Positions 47,677 through 56,704 of a stretch of DNA of 64,000 nt are shown in pieces (the stretch's first letter is position 1; every line of letters begins with the position of its first letter). The notes beneath the pieces were generated by a model, which searched no databases, was not told the DNA's origin, and was given only the letters and a program-made list of their open reading frames with translations. A program made the translations under genes and the position numbers. The DNA comes from Candidatus Aminicenantota bacterium. Lineage in GTDB: Bacteria; Acidobacteriota; Aminicenantia; Aminicenantales; Aminicenantaceae. The DNA lies in NCBI GenBank assembly GCA_011049545.1, contig DRHQ01000056.1, positions 1 through 64,000 on the forward strand, given 5' to 3'.

Positions 47677-49050
47677 ATGGTAAATCTTATAGAAATCATA
47701 GATAGGGCATTGGAAGGACCCTACACTCCTGAAAAAGACTTTGATTTAAATATCTTTGTTCCAAAGCTAAGGGAAGCAATAAAAAAATATGAAATTAAGT
47801 ATGACCCTGAAAATCCTTTGTCCTGTGATGACGATTTGGCAGATCGTGTTTTTAAGGCAGGAATAGAGTTATTTGCCGATGTAGGAATATACTGTGTCGA
47901 TACAGAACGTATAATAAAATTTACCGGGGAAGAAATTCTGGAAAGTTTGGCCGAAGCTCCTAGCTGCCCGGTATTTGGCGAAGGAAGTGATGCCAAGGCT
48001 CTGGTAGCTCGTAAGCCCGAAAGCGATATTGCTCCGTGGTGCTTTCTAGGAGCAGGTGGAGCAGCCGTGTCCAATGAAACGCTTTTTGAAAGTATTTTAG
48101 AGGCCTATGCGTTATTTCTTCCTTTGGCCAATTCCATCACCACTCCGTCAATTAAGCATATTGAAGGAAGACTTGTTCGTACTAAAACTCCTTTGGAAAT
48201 CCTTGCCTGCATGCGATCCAGTACTTTAGCCAGGGAAGCTTTGCGAAAAGGTGGCCGTGCGGGTCTGCCTATTATGAATTCAATAGCTTCTGCAGTTTCG
48301 GATACAGCTAAAATTGCAGGAAGTCAATTTGGCCTTAGGCCAACTGATGGTTGGCTGATCGGTACTATGGCGGAGATGAAGATTAATTTTGAGAGATTAA
48401 ATGAGATTACTTATGTTATGAATTTAGGAGGTAATATAGTTGCCGAAAGCGCACCCATTTTAGGTGGTTATTGTGGCGGGCCGGAAGGAACTGCTGTAAC
48501 CAATGTTGCTTACCACCTTAATTCTATACTCTTAATGAAAGGTTCTTGCCAACTCACATTTCCAATTCATGTCCATCATGGATGCACAAGTGTTAGGGAT
48601 ATTTTATGGGCCAATAGCGTTAGTGCACAGGCTATTAGCAGAAACAGCCATTTCCCCTTCTTTATTCTTAATTATGTGGCGGCCGGTCCGATGACGGAAA
48701 TGTGCCTATATGAAATCGCAGCGACTGTGATAAACGCTGTTGTTTCCGGAGCATCTATAGAATTTGGAGGTGTTGCAAAGGCCGTTGAAGTTGACCATTT
48801 CACGCCGATGGAACCAAAATGGGCTTCGGAAATAGCGCATGGCGTAATCGGGATGACTCGTTCACAAGGAAATGAGATTGTTAAAAAATTGTTGGCAAAA
48901 TATGAAGATAATATTCCAAATGTGCCAAAAGGCAAAACCTATGAACAGTGTTGGGATATGAAAACAAAACAGCCGATTCGGGAATATAAACAATTATATC
49001 AAAAAATCAAAGCGGAATTAGCTGAATTAGGTGTCCGATTCAAGTTTTAA
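47677..49050 (+). CDS. Monomethylamine methyltransferase (MtmB)-like protein without amber/pyrrolysine codon
   Basis: DRVFKAGIELFADVGIYCVDTERIIKFTGEEIL, PILGGYCGGPEGTAVTNVAYHLNSILL, YVAAGPMTEMCLYEIAATVINAVVSGASIEFGGVAKA, KGKTYEQCWDMKTKQPIREYKQLYQKIKAELAELGV resemble MtmB along its length. Open frame; R221 (agg 48337-48339) at the apparent Pyl column. Confidence 0.82.
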   Translation: MVNLIEIIDRALEGPYTPEKDFDLNIFVPKLREAIKKYEIKYDPENPLSCDDDLADRVFKAGIELFADVGIYCVDTERIIKFTGEEILESLAEAPSCPVFGEGSDAKALVARKPESDIAPWCFLGAGGAAVSNETLFESILEAYALFLPLANSITTPSIKHIEGRLVRTKTPLEILACMRSSTLAREALRKGGRAGLPIMNSIASAVSDTAKIAGSQFGLRPTDGWLIGTMAEMKINFERLNEITYVMNLGGNIVAESAPILGGYCGGPEGTAVTNVAYHLNSILLMKGSCQLTFPIHVHHGCTSVRDILWANSVSAQAISRNSHFPFFILNYVAAGPMTEMCLYEIAATVINAVVSGASIEFGGVAKAVEVDHFTPMEPKWASEIAHGVIGMTRSQGNEIVKKLLAKYEDNIPNVPKGKTYEQCWDMKTKQPIREYKQLYQKIKAELAELGVRFKF

Positions 49051-49093
49051 ACAATCTGTTAGGTGCGCACATTTATAGAAGAAGGAGATTATT

Positions 49094-50572
49094 GTGAGTA
49101 TAAAAATTGTCAAGAATTATGTTAACGGTCAATGGCGAGAAGCAGAAAACACCGGCTACTTAGATGTGGAAAACCCAAGTACCGGTGAAATTCTTGCTAA
49201 AACGCCTTTATCAAGCCAGGCGGAAGTAAACCAGGCAATAGATGCCGCATACGAAGCTTACAAAAGCTGGAAGAACCTTCCGGTTGCACGTCGTGTTCAG
49301 CCTTTATATAAACTTGTTGATTTACTTCGTCAAAATGAAGACAAGATTGCTCGGCTGCTGGTTTCCGAAATGGGCAAATCAATTCCTGATGCTATAGCTG
49401 AAATGAAACGTATATTCGAAAATATTGAAGTTGCCTGCGGAATGCCGGTTCTTCAACAGGGAGACAAGCTCATTGGTGCTTCATTCGGAATTGACGGCGA
49501 AGTAATCCGTCTTCCTTTAGGCGTTTTTGCAATGGTAGCGCCCTTTAATTTTCCAGCTATGGTGCCTTTCTGGTTTTTGCCATATGCATTAGCAACGGGC
49601 AATACCTATATCGTAAAAGCCTCTGAACAAGTGCCGTTAACCATGCAATTGATAACCGAATATATTGACCAGTGTGACTTTCCGCCCGGAGTGTTTAACC
49701 TTGTTAATGGTGACAAGATTGCAGTTGATACATTTATGGAAAGTCCCAAGGTAAAGGGCGTATCTTTGGTAGGCTCAAGTAATACATGTAAAATTATTGC
49801 CGAAAAATGTGCTAAGGCTAATAAGCGTTTCCAGGCAATGGGATCAGCCAAAAATCATCTCGTTGCTATGCCCGATGCCAAAATGGATGATATGATTCGT
49901 AACATGATTAGTTCCTGTTACGGCTGTGCAGGCCAGAGATGTATGGCTTCTTCTGCTATTGTTGCCGTTGGCGATAATATGTACAAAAAGGTCTGCGAAA
50001 AGTTTGTCAAAGGCTCAAAAGAGGTTATCGTAGCCAATCCTCTTGATCCCAAAGTAGCTGATGAGCAAATGGTCATGGGGCCGGTCATTTCTGCCAAGAG
50101 TAAGAAGTTCATCCTGGAGATGATTGAAAAAGGCATAAAAGAAGGCGCTACTCTTGCTTTAGATGGTCGTGATTTGGTAATATCCGGTTGTGAAAAAGGT
50201 CATTTTGTCGGACCGACAGTCTTTACTGATGTAAAACCCGGCATGGATATTCATAACACCGAGATATTTGGCCCTGTAGTTGTGATACTCAAAGCCGATA
50301 CTATTGATGAAGCGATCAATATAATAAATGAACATCAATATGGTAACGGTGCTTCCATCTATACCCAGAACGGATATTGGGCGAGAAAGTTTAAGCTTGA
50401 TACAGAATGCGGCATGATAGGTATTAACGTCGGCATTCCCGCCCCTGTCTCATATCTACCTTTCGGTGGCATGAAAAAATCACAATATTCCGACATTAAA
50501 GCCCAAGGCAAAGCTGTAATTAATTTCTTCACTGAAGATAAAATCATTACCGAAAGATACTGGCCGGAGTAA
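49094..50572 (+). CDS. CoA-acylating (methyl)malonate-semialdehyde dehydrogenase-like ALDH (MmsA-type)
   Basis: MVAPFNFPAMVPFWFLPYALATGNTYIVKASEQVPLTMQ, VSLVGSSNTCKIIAEKCAKANKRFQAMGSAKNHLVAMPDA, GCAGQRCMASS. GTG start. Confidence 0.87.
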   Translation: MSIKIVKNYVNGQWREAENTGYLDVENPSTGEILAKTPLSSQAEVNQAIDAAYEAYKSWKNLPVARRVQPLYKLVDLLRQNEDKIARLLVSEMGKSIPDAIAEMKRIFENIEVACGMPVLQQGDKLIGASFGIDGEVIRLPLGVFAMVAPFNFPAMVPFWFLPYALATGNTYIVKASEQVPLTMQLITEYIDQCDFPPGVFNLVNGDKIAVDTFMESPKVKGVSLVGSSNTCKIIAEKCAKANKRFQAMGSAKNHLVAMPDAKMDDMIRNMISSCYGCAGQRCMASSAIVAVGDNMYKKVCEKFVKGSKEVIVANPLDPKVADEQMVMGPVISAKSKKFILEMIEKGIKEGATLALDGRDLVISGCEKGHFVGPTVFTDVKPGMDIHNTEIFGPVVVILKADTIDEAINIINEHQYGNGASIYTQNGYWARKFKLDTECGMIGINVGIPAPVSYLPFGGMKKSQYSDIKAQGKAVINFFTEDKIITERYWPE

Positions 50573-50599
50573 AAATATTTGAAAGGAGATGAAGATAGT

Positions 50600-51880
50600 A
50601 TGAATGCCAAACAATTATATGATGAATATATGATTACGAGTATGGTGGCTGGTTTTGAGCCGGTTACTGTAGAGCAGGCGTCAGGTTGTGTTATCATTGA
50701 CACAGAGGGCAGGGAGTATTTGGATTGTTTCAGCGGGATAGCTGTTTGTAATGCCGGCCACGGCCATCCAAAAATAGTTGACGCTGCTCACCGGCAGCTA
50801 GACAAGCTGATACATTGCTGCACATACGTTTATTACAATCCCCGTGCCGCTGAGCTGGCTCGAAAATTGGCCCAAATAACTCCGGGCGCTTTACAAAAAA
50901 GTTTTTTTGGCAATAGCGGTGCAGAGGCGCTTGAAGGCGCTATGCGGTTAGCCAAGCAATTTACTAATCGTACAGAACTTGTTTGCTTGACAATGAGTTT
51001 CCATGGACGAACGGTAGGAACATTGTCTATCACTGGAGACTACAGTCGAAAAAAAGGAACTGGGCCTTATCTATCAGGAATTGCCTTTGCGCCTGCACCA
51101 TATTGCTATCGTTGCCCATTTAAGTTGGAATATCCACAATGCGGCGTTGCCTGTGCTGAGTTTCTTGAGCATGTCTTTCGTTATCAAACTGCTGGAGGCG
51201 TGGCGGCTTTCATTGCTGAACCGGTATTGGGAGAAGGCGGTATCATAATACCACCACCTGAATATTTCAAAAAAGCAATGGAAATAGTTAGGGATAACGG
51301 GGCACTTTTTATTGCAGATGAAGTGCAAAGTGGGTTTGGTCGTACCGGGAAATTGTTTGCTATCGAACATTATGATGTCGAACCTGATATTATGTGTATG
51401 GCTAAAGGTATTGCCAATGGTTTTCCGCTCGGCGCATTTATTGCTCGTCCAGATATAGCTGAAGCTTTTAATCCTGGTGATCATTTATCAACTTTTGGCG
51501 GAAATCCTGTTAGTTGTGCAGCTGCAATGGCCAATATTGATGTTATGTCAGATGAAAGACTACCACGGAACGCAACGGTTCGGGGGGATGAACTGATGAA
51601 CAGCCTTATTGAGTTTAAGGAAAAGTATTCTTTGGTGGGTGATGTGCGAGGTAAGGGGTTAATGATCGGTATCGAACTGATTAAAGATAAAAACAAGACT
51701 CCTGCGTCTGAGGAGGCCAAACAGATTCGCAAGCTTTGTCGTGAAGCTGGTGTTCTTATCGGAGTAGGAGGGGTGTTTGGAAATGTTCTGCGTCTTCAGC
51801 CACCTCTTGTTTTAACCGCAGAAGAAGGCCAGAGAGTTTTAGATGTGCTTGAGAAATCACTCTGCCCGATGTCAGATTAA
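50600..51880 (+). CDS. Class-III pyridoxal-phosphate omega-aminotransferase (GabT-like)
   Basis: DCFSGIAVCNAGHGHPKIVDA, FFGNSGAEALEGAMRLAKQFT, LFIADEVQSGFGRTGKLFAIEHYDVEPDIMCMAKGIANGFPLGA. ATG at 50600 with AAAGGAGATG. Confidence 0.92.
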   Translation: MNAKQLYDEYMITSMVAGFEPVTVEQASGCVIIDTEGREYLDCFSGIAVCNAGHGHPKIVDAAHRQLDKLIHCCTYVYYNPRAAELARKLAQITPGALQKSFFGNSGAEALEGAMRLAKQFTNRTELVCLTMSFHGRTVGTLSITGDYSRKKGTGPYLSGIAFAPAPYCYRCPFKLEYPQCGVACAEFLEHVFRYQTAGGVAAFIAEPVLGEGGIIIPPPEYFKKAMEIVRDNGALFIADEVQSGFGRTGKLFAIEHYDVEPDIMCMAKGIANGFPLGAFIARPDIAEAFNPGDHLSTFGGNPVSCAAAMANIDVMSDERLPRNATVRGDELMNSLIEFKEKYSLVGDVRGKGLMIGIELIKDKNKTPASEEAKQIRKLCREAGVLIGVGGVFGNVLRLQPPLVLTAEEGQRVLDVLEKSLCPMSD

Positions 51881-51953
51881 GCGATTAATTAACCATTGTT
51901 TTAGGGAAAGGATTCCCAGAGAGTGAAATACATATTTATTTGGAGACACAAAA

Positions 51954-53384
51954 ATGGCCAAGGCAAAGACAGTTTTCTTAAACCAACAAGAGATGGATCT
52001 GATTCATGCTCAAAGTATAAAAAGCCTGCAGGAAATTGGCATAAAAGTTCACAGCAAGCCCGTTCTTGAAATACTTGAGAAGAACGGAGCGAGTGTGGAT
52101 TACAAGGCGATGGTTGCTAAAATTCCTGAAAAGATGGTTAACCAGGCTCTTGAAAGCGTTCAAAAGGAATTTACACTATGCGCCCGCGATCCAAAGCGTG
52201 ATCTGAAGGTTCCTACAAAAACATATCCGTGGATGACTACCAGCGGACTTGCAGTTTTTGTTAATGATTATAACACTGGAGAGTATCGTGATTCCACCAG
52301 AAAGGATATTGCTGCGTTTACAAGACTTGGAGATGCCGTTGATTCAGCTGATTTTCTCTGGACGGCATTAACCGCAAGAGATGTAACACCTCTTGCCCAT
52401 GGCCCCCATGAATTATGGGTGACCATGCAAAATACGACCAAGCATGTTCAGGGTGTTACAGTGCAAAGTGCTGAAGATGCAAAAGTGCAGATTGAGCTGG
52501 CAGCTCTTATAGCAGGAGGAAAAGAAGAATTAAAAAAACGTCCTCTCTTTTCTGTAATTGCATGCCCGATCGCACCATTGACCTATGAGCAAGGCTCCAT
52601 TGAGGCGCAGGTCGAACTGGCAAAAGCCGGAATACCGGTTGCTTCCATGTCCATGTCAAATGGTGGTGTATCTTCTCCTCTTCCAGTGGCGGGAATATTG
52701 GTAAATGCTAACACGGAAAATCTGGGAGGTATTGTAATCTCACAAATGGCAGCACCTGGTGCACCCCACATTTATTGTTCCGAGTCAGCGCCAATGGATA
52801 TGACAACAGGCAGCATGAACTATAATTCAGTTGATAAGAGTTTTCTAAGCATCGGGCTGGCACAAATGGCAAAAAGATACAGTCTGCCATCTCTTGTTGC
52901 TGATGCCGGATGGGGTGACCAGACAGAAGCCTGCGTTTCCGGAGTGTTGACGCCTGTTACTCAACTTACAGGAATAATGGGAGGATCAGACCTTGTTACC
53001 GGTTTGGGGAGTATTGATTCTGCTAAAGGAATCTCTTTTGAACAGTTTATTGTTGATTCATATATGTGGGATTGCTGCAAGAACTATCTGCATGAAGTGG
53101 AAATATCGGAAGAGAAGATAGGTTTGGATGCTGTTAAAGAAGTTGGGCATGGCCATGATTTCCTGACGCATCCTCACACTCTGAAATATCTTAGAGGCGA
53201 GCTCACATTCTGGGATAGAGAAAAACTTGACCTGCTGGAGATGGACGATAAAGAAGTGCCTGCAGAAGCTAACAGAATAGTGAAGAGCATATTGGATAAG
53301 CATCAGGTTGAGCCGCTTGCAAATGACCTCATTGAAAAGGGCGATTCAATTATTGCGAAGTATGAAGATATAGTGGGTAATTAA
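51954..53384 (+). CDS. MttB-superfamily methyltransferase-like protein (second), no in-frame amber
   Basis: LNQQEMDLIHAQSIKSLQEIGIKVHSKPVLEILEKNGASVDYKAMVAKIPEKMVNQALESVQKEFTLCARDPKRDLKV; LVADAGWGDQTEACVSGVLTPVTQLTGIMGGSDLVTGLGSID. Confidence 0.87.
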   Translation: MAKAKTVFLNQQEMDLIHAQSIKSLQEIGIKVHSKPVLEILEKNGASVDYKAMVAKIPEKMVNQALESVQKEFTLCARDPKRDLKVPTKTYPWMTTSGLAVFVNDYNTGEYRDSTRKDIAAFTRLGDAVDSADFLWTALTARDVTPLAHGPHELWVTMQNTTKHVQGVTVQSAEDAKVQIELAALIAGGKEELKKRPLFSVIACPIAPLTYEQGSIEAQVELAKAGIPVASMSMSNGGVSSPLPVAGILVNANTENLGGIVISQMAAPGAPHIYCSESAPMDMTTGSMNYNSVDKSFLSIGLAQMAKRYSLPSLVADAGWGDQTEACVSGVLTPVTQLTGIMGGSDLVTGLGSIDSAKGISFEQFIVDSYMWDCCKNYLHEVEISEEKIGLDAVKEVGHGHDFLTHPHTLKYLRGELTFWDREKLDLLEMDDKEVPAEANRIVKSILDKHQVEPLANDLIEKGDSIIAKYEDIVGN

Positions 53385-53578
53385 GATATTTGAACTGAAG
53401 TGTAATAGCTACTCAAACCAGCGGCCTGGTGTGACCTGACCCCTACTATTCGTTCTACAAAATCTGACGGCAATATAAATTCTCAGGCAGGATTATTGCT
53501 ATGTAATATGAACATTGATAGGATATTGCATCGTTATCTAATCGGGAACCCTCGGCCTTTTCCATTGGAGTGTCAATA

Positions 53579-54070
53579 ATGAAAATCGAAACGCAAATTA
53601 CCAAATTTGACCAAAGCATCGAAGATTTTGTACATTGTGTGGCTTCTCTAAATGAAGAGTTATTCCTCAAGAGACTTAATCATTGGTCTCCAAGAGACGT
53701 CGTGGCTCATTTGATTGGCTGGAACCGCTACATCATAGAAGGGAGCAATCAAATAAGGAGAGGAGAACTTCCTTTTTATGACATTGATCCCGGAGAGGAT
53801 TATAGCAAGGTGAATGCTGTGCTTGTCCTGGAATACTCATCCACGGACAGACAAGAAATGCTTGATGAACTCCAGGTCACAGCTCAAGAGTTGATGCGAT
53901 TCATACGATCACTTGATTCCAGTGAATGGAGTCGGGATTATGGTGTGAGGCACAAAGGAGCTATCATAACTATTCAAAATACTGTCGATGAATTTATTGA
54001 GGATTACGACATACATAAAGAGCGGATCAAGGAATGGGTAAGAAGAGAAAGCAGTCGAAGACAGGACTAA
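53579..54070 (+). CDS. DinB-like/ClbS-DfsB-type four-helix protein
   Basis: WSPRDVVAHLIGWNRYIIEGSNQIRRGELPFYDIDPGEDYSKVNAVLVLEYSSTDRQEMLDEL. Confidence 0.75.
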   Translation: MKIETQITKFDQSIEDFVHCVASLNEELFLKRLNHWSPRDVVAHLIGWNRYIIEGSNQIRRGELPFYDIDPGEDYSKVNAVLVLEYSSTDRQEMLDELQVTAQELMRFIRSLDSSEWSRDYGVRHKGAIITIQNTVDEFIEDYDIHKERIKEWVRRESSRRQD

Positions 54071-54094
54071 TAAGTCCTCACAGTTCAATTAGTC

Positions 54095-54178
54095 GTTAAT
54101 CTTCTGTCTTATAAGCAGTTCTTTCAGACATCAGATGACCTGGGCCCAATTTGGGCGCAGTTTTGGGTACACCTTACA
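54095..54178 (-). pseudogene. Possible C-terminal tail remnant of a tyrosine integrase next to tRNA-Val
   Basis: Minus strand reads GVPKTAPKLGPGHLMSERTAYKTED*, similar in style to integrase tails near tRNA att sites; ends ~45 nt from the tRNA 3' end. Confidence 0.25.
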
Positions 54179-54220
54179 TTTTAGAAGGGCGAAAAATTGT
54201 GGAAGTTATTGAAAACAATA

Positions 54221-54295
54221 TGGTGGGCGATGCAGGATTTGAACCTGCGACTTCTTCCGTGTGAAGGAAGCGCTCTACCCCTGAGCTAATCGCCC
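54221..54295 (-). tRNA. tRNA-Val (anticodon CAC), CCA encoded
   Basis: Reverse complement GGGCGATTAGCTCAGGGGTAGAGCGCTTCCTTCACACGGAAGAAGTCGCAGGTTCAAATCCTGCATCGCCCACCA folds as a full cloverleaf; anticodon loop TTCACAC. Confidence 0.96.
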
Positions 54296-54415
54296 GCATC
54301 TATTTTTATTCAATTTACTCTTTGTTGTCAATTTTTCCTTTTTCTTAGCCTGAAACAAGTAAATTCCGAATAACTTGGATTGACAAGATTTCATTTTAAT
54401 TTTATAAATATGGTA

Positions 54416-55960
54416 ATGGCAATAAGAAGGTGTCCATACTGTAAAGCCATAATAGATGGGGTTGCCGAATACTGTTCAAACTGCGGCACCCAACTTCTTT
54501 TTCCCGAAGATGAATTTAAAGAAGAAGAAATCCCTGGAGATAAAATCGTAGAGGAAGAAGAGAAAGAAGAAGGGACTTTAGAAGCGGAAGAAACGGAAGA
54601 AGCGCAAGAAGCGGAATCAGAAAAAAAAGAGCCTTCTCCTGAAAGTGCAGAGGAAGAGGAAGGAAAAGAAGAAGAGATTTTAGAGGCGAAAGAGGAGGCA
54701 TTAGAAAAAGAAGAGCCTTCTCCTGAAAGTGCAGAGGAAGAAGAAGGGGAAAAAGAAGATGAAGAGAGAGAGGAAGAGGAAAAAACTGTCACTCCTCCTC
54801 AAGTTGAAGATAATGATATCAAGGAAGCAAATGCGCTGAAAATGAAGGAGGCGAGAGAAATAGTGAAAAAAGAGACCGAGAAACTCTGGCAATCTGTCGG
54901 GACGGGAGACGTGGGAAGACCTCCAAACGTGGATATAGAATTCCCTATGCCTCCTGAAGAAGAAAACGCCCCAGAAAGCGAAGAAGAACCTAAAGTTGAA
55001 GAAGAAAAGGAAGAGATAGATATAAGGAGCATAAGGATAAGGAGAACCCCTGATTCTGAAGAGAGGGAAAAAGAAGAGATTGATAGATTCATGGAATCCG
55101 TCAAAGAAGAAAGAGGAAAGGAGACTCAACCTGCAGAAGAAGAAATCCCTCCGTCTGAAGAAAAAGAAAGGGAAGAGAGAGAGGAGATAGATTTAAGGAG
55201 CATAAGGATAGGGAGAACTCCCGATACTGAAAAGATGGAAAAAGTGGAGATTGAGAAATTTGTTGAATCCATCAAGAAAGAAAGGGAAAGAGTTCGGGAA
55301 TCTTTTACTCCAGAAGAAGAAATTCTTGCTCCTAAAGAAATGGGCGAGGAAACTTCAGAAATTAAGGAGAAAATTCCTCCGTGGGCAGAGAAGATAAAAA
55401 AAGAGCCGCCTCAGGAACTTGGAGATAAGGAAGAAGAGAGAAAGGTAGAAAAGCCTGTAGAGTCGGGAGAGGATTTTCAAGAGAAGGAGAAAAAAACTCC
55501 AGTAGATGAGCCTCTCACTGAAGAAGATAAGCCTCTTTCACCAACAGATGAGCCCCTCCCTGAAGAAGATAAACCTCTTTCCCCAACAGATGAGCTTCTT
55601 CCTCCAATAGATAAGCCTACTCTCTCAGAAAAAGAGATCGGTTTCCCTGAAGAAGTGGACCAGAAAACTCCCTTTGCCAGGGAAATTAGAGAAAAAAGAA
55701 AAAGAGCAGTGAAACGCCGTCGTTCCAAATATTATGCCTGGTTAAAAGCCAGGGTTTTTGACTTTTTTTTCATCGCCGCTTTCTGCGTCATCTGCCTCGG
55801 GCTTGCTTCTCGTTTGATGGAGGTCTCTATATTTAGATTGATTTCAGCCTCAGGACCTCCAGTTCTTGTTTTTTATTTTGTTCTTCTGTTGTTTTATTTT
55901 GGTTTTTTTATCCTTTTTCTGGGAGAGACTCCTGGCGATCGCCTCTTTCCTCGTGATTAG
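54416..55960 (+). CDS. Zinc-ribbon protein with long Glu-rich repetitive linker and C-terminal RDD-like membrane segment (possibly truncated)
   Basis: RRCPYCKAIIDGVAEYCSNCG ribbon; acidic repeats; C-terminus YYAWLKARVFDFFFIAAF...FLGETPGDRLFPRD*. Confidence 0.7.
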   Translation: MAIRRCPYCKAIIDGVAEYCSNCGTQLLFPEDEFKEEEIPGDKIVEEEEKEEGTLEAEETEEAQEAESEKKEPSPESAEEEEGKEEEILEAKEEALEKEEPSPESAEEEEGEKEDEEREEEEKTVTPPQVEDNDIKEANALKMKEAREIVKKETEKLWQSVGTGDVGRPPNVDIEFPMPPEEENAPESEEEPKVEEEKEEIDIRSIRIRRTPDSEEREKEEIDRFMESVKEERGKETQPAEEEIPPSEEKEREEREEIDLRSIRIGRTPDTEKMEKVEIEKFVESIKKERERVRESFTPEEEILAPKEMGEETSEIKEKIPPWAEKIKKEPPQELGDKEEERKVEKPVESGEDFQEKEKKTPVDEPLTEEDKPLSPTDEPLPEEDKPLSPTDELLPPIDKPTLSEKEIGFPEEVDQKTPFAREIREKRKRAVKRRRSKYYAWLKARVFDFFFIAAFCVICLGLASRLMEVSIFRLISASGPPVLVFYFVLLLFYFGFFILFLGETPGDRLFPRD

Positions 55961-56700
55961 TTAACCTTCACTTCATCGCCTAACTTGAAGCTTTTTCCAA
56001 AAAACTTTTCTTTTGCCATCTCATCTGAAGCGATATCTTTAGGATTGCCTTTGATCAGTATTTTACCCTCATCAATGATGTAGGCGCGGTCAGATATTTT
56101 GAAGGTATCCTGGACATTGTGGTCGGAGAGGATGATTCCTATTCCTTTGTTTTTCAGCTTCAGCATTATTTTTTGAAGCTCGGTTATGGTCAAAGGATCA
56201 ATTCCCGTGAAAGGCTCATCAAGAAGGAGGAATTTCGGCTTTATAAGGAGGGAGCGGCAGATTTCCAATCTTCTTCTTTCGCCCCCGGATAGGCTGTGGG
56301 CAGGCTGCTTTTCTAGATCATGGAGCCCAAGCTCCTCCAGAAGCTCTCTGATAATTTTTTTTCGCTCTTCTTTTCGTATTGGTTGGAGCTCAAGAATTAG
56401 CCTAAGGTTATTCGCCACAGATGCCTTTAGGAAGACAGAATGTTCTTGAGGAAGATAAGTAATGCCCTCCGCAGCTCTGAGGTGGCTTGAATATTGTGAA
56501 ATATTTTTCTCATCCAGAAAAATGTCACCACTGTCAGGCTTAATGAGTCCCACGATCATCTGAAAAGTTGTTGTCTTCCCGGCTCCATTTCTTCCTAGAA
56601 GGCTTATTATCTCACCTGAGCTTATTTCAATATTCACACCCTTGACTACAAGGCGGAAATTGAAGCTCTTTGTCAGGTTTTCTGATTTGAGCACAGACAT
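55957..56700 (-). CDS. lptB: LPS export ABC transporter ATP-binding protein
   Basis: LLGRNGAGKTTTFQMIVGLIKPDSGDIFLDEKNIS, GITYLPQEHSVFLKASVANNL, LSGGERRRLEICRSL, LLLDEPFTGIDPLTI, GIILSDHNVQDTFKISDRAYII. Confidence 0.93.
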   Translation of the reverse strand: MSVLKSENLTKSFNFRLVVKGVNIEISSGEIISLLGRNGAGKTTTFQMIVGLIKPDSGDIFLDEKNISQYSSHLRAAEGITYLPQEHSVFLKASVANNLRLILELQPIRKEERKKIIRELLEELGLHDLEKQPAHSLSGGERRRLEICRSLLIKPKFLLLDEPFTGIDPLTITELQKIMLKLKNKGIGIILSDHNVQDTFKISDRAYIIDEGKILIKGNPKDIASDEMAKEKFFGKSFKLGDEVKVN

Positions 56701-56704
56701 TGTT

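Noticed and set aside
31875-53384. Pyrrolysine-containing MttB/MtmB genes
   Set aside because: All three methyltransferase frames are open without in-frame TAG and no pylT/pylS/pylBCD genes are visible.
53420-53450. gtgacctgacccctac motif (also ~37650-37700) as a REP element
   Set aside because: Reminiscent of REP-associated sequences but only two weak occurrences were seen and no stable hairpin was resolved by eye.
54391-55129. Minus-strand ORFs rich in Ser/Phe/Leu opposite the Glu-rich gene
   Set aside because: Mirror image of GAA/GAG-rich codons (TTC/CTC); low complexity, no independent coding signal.
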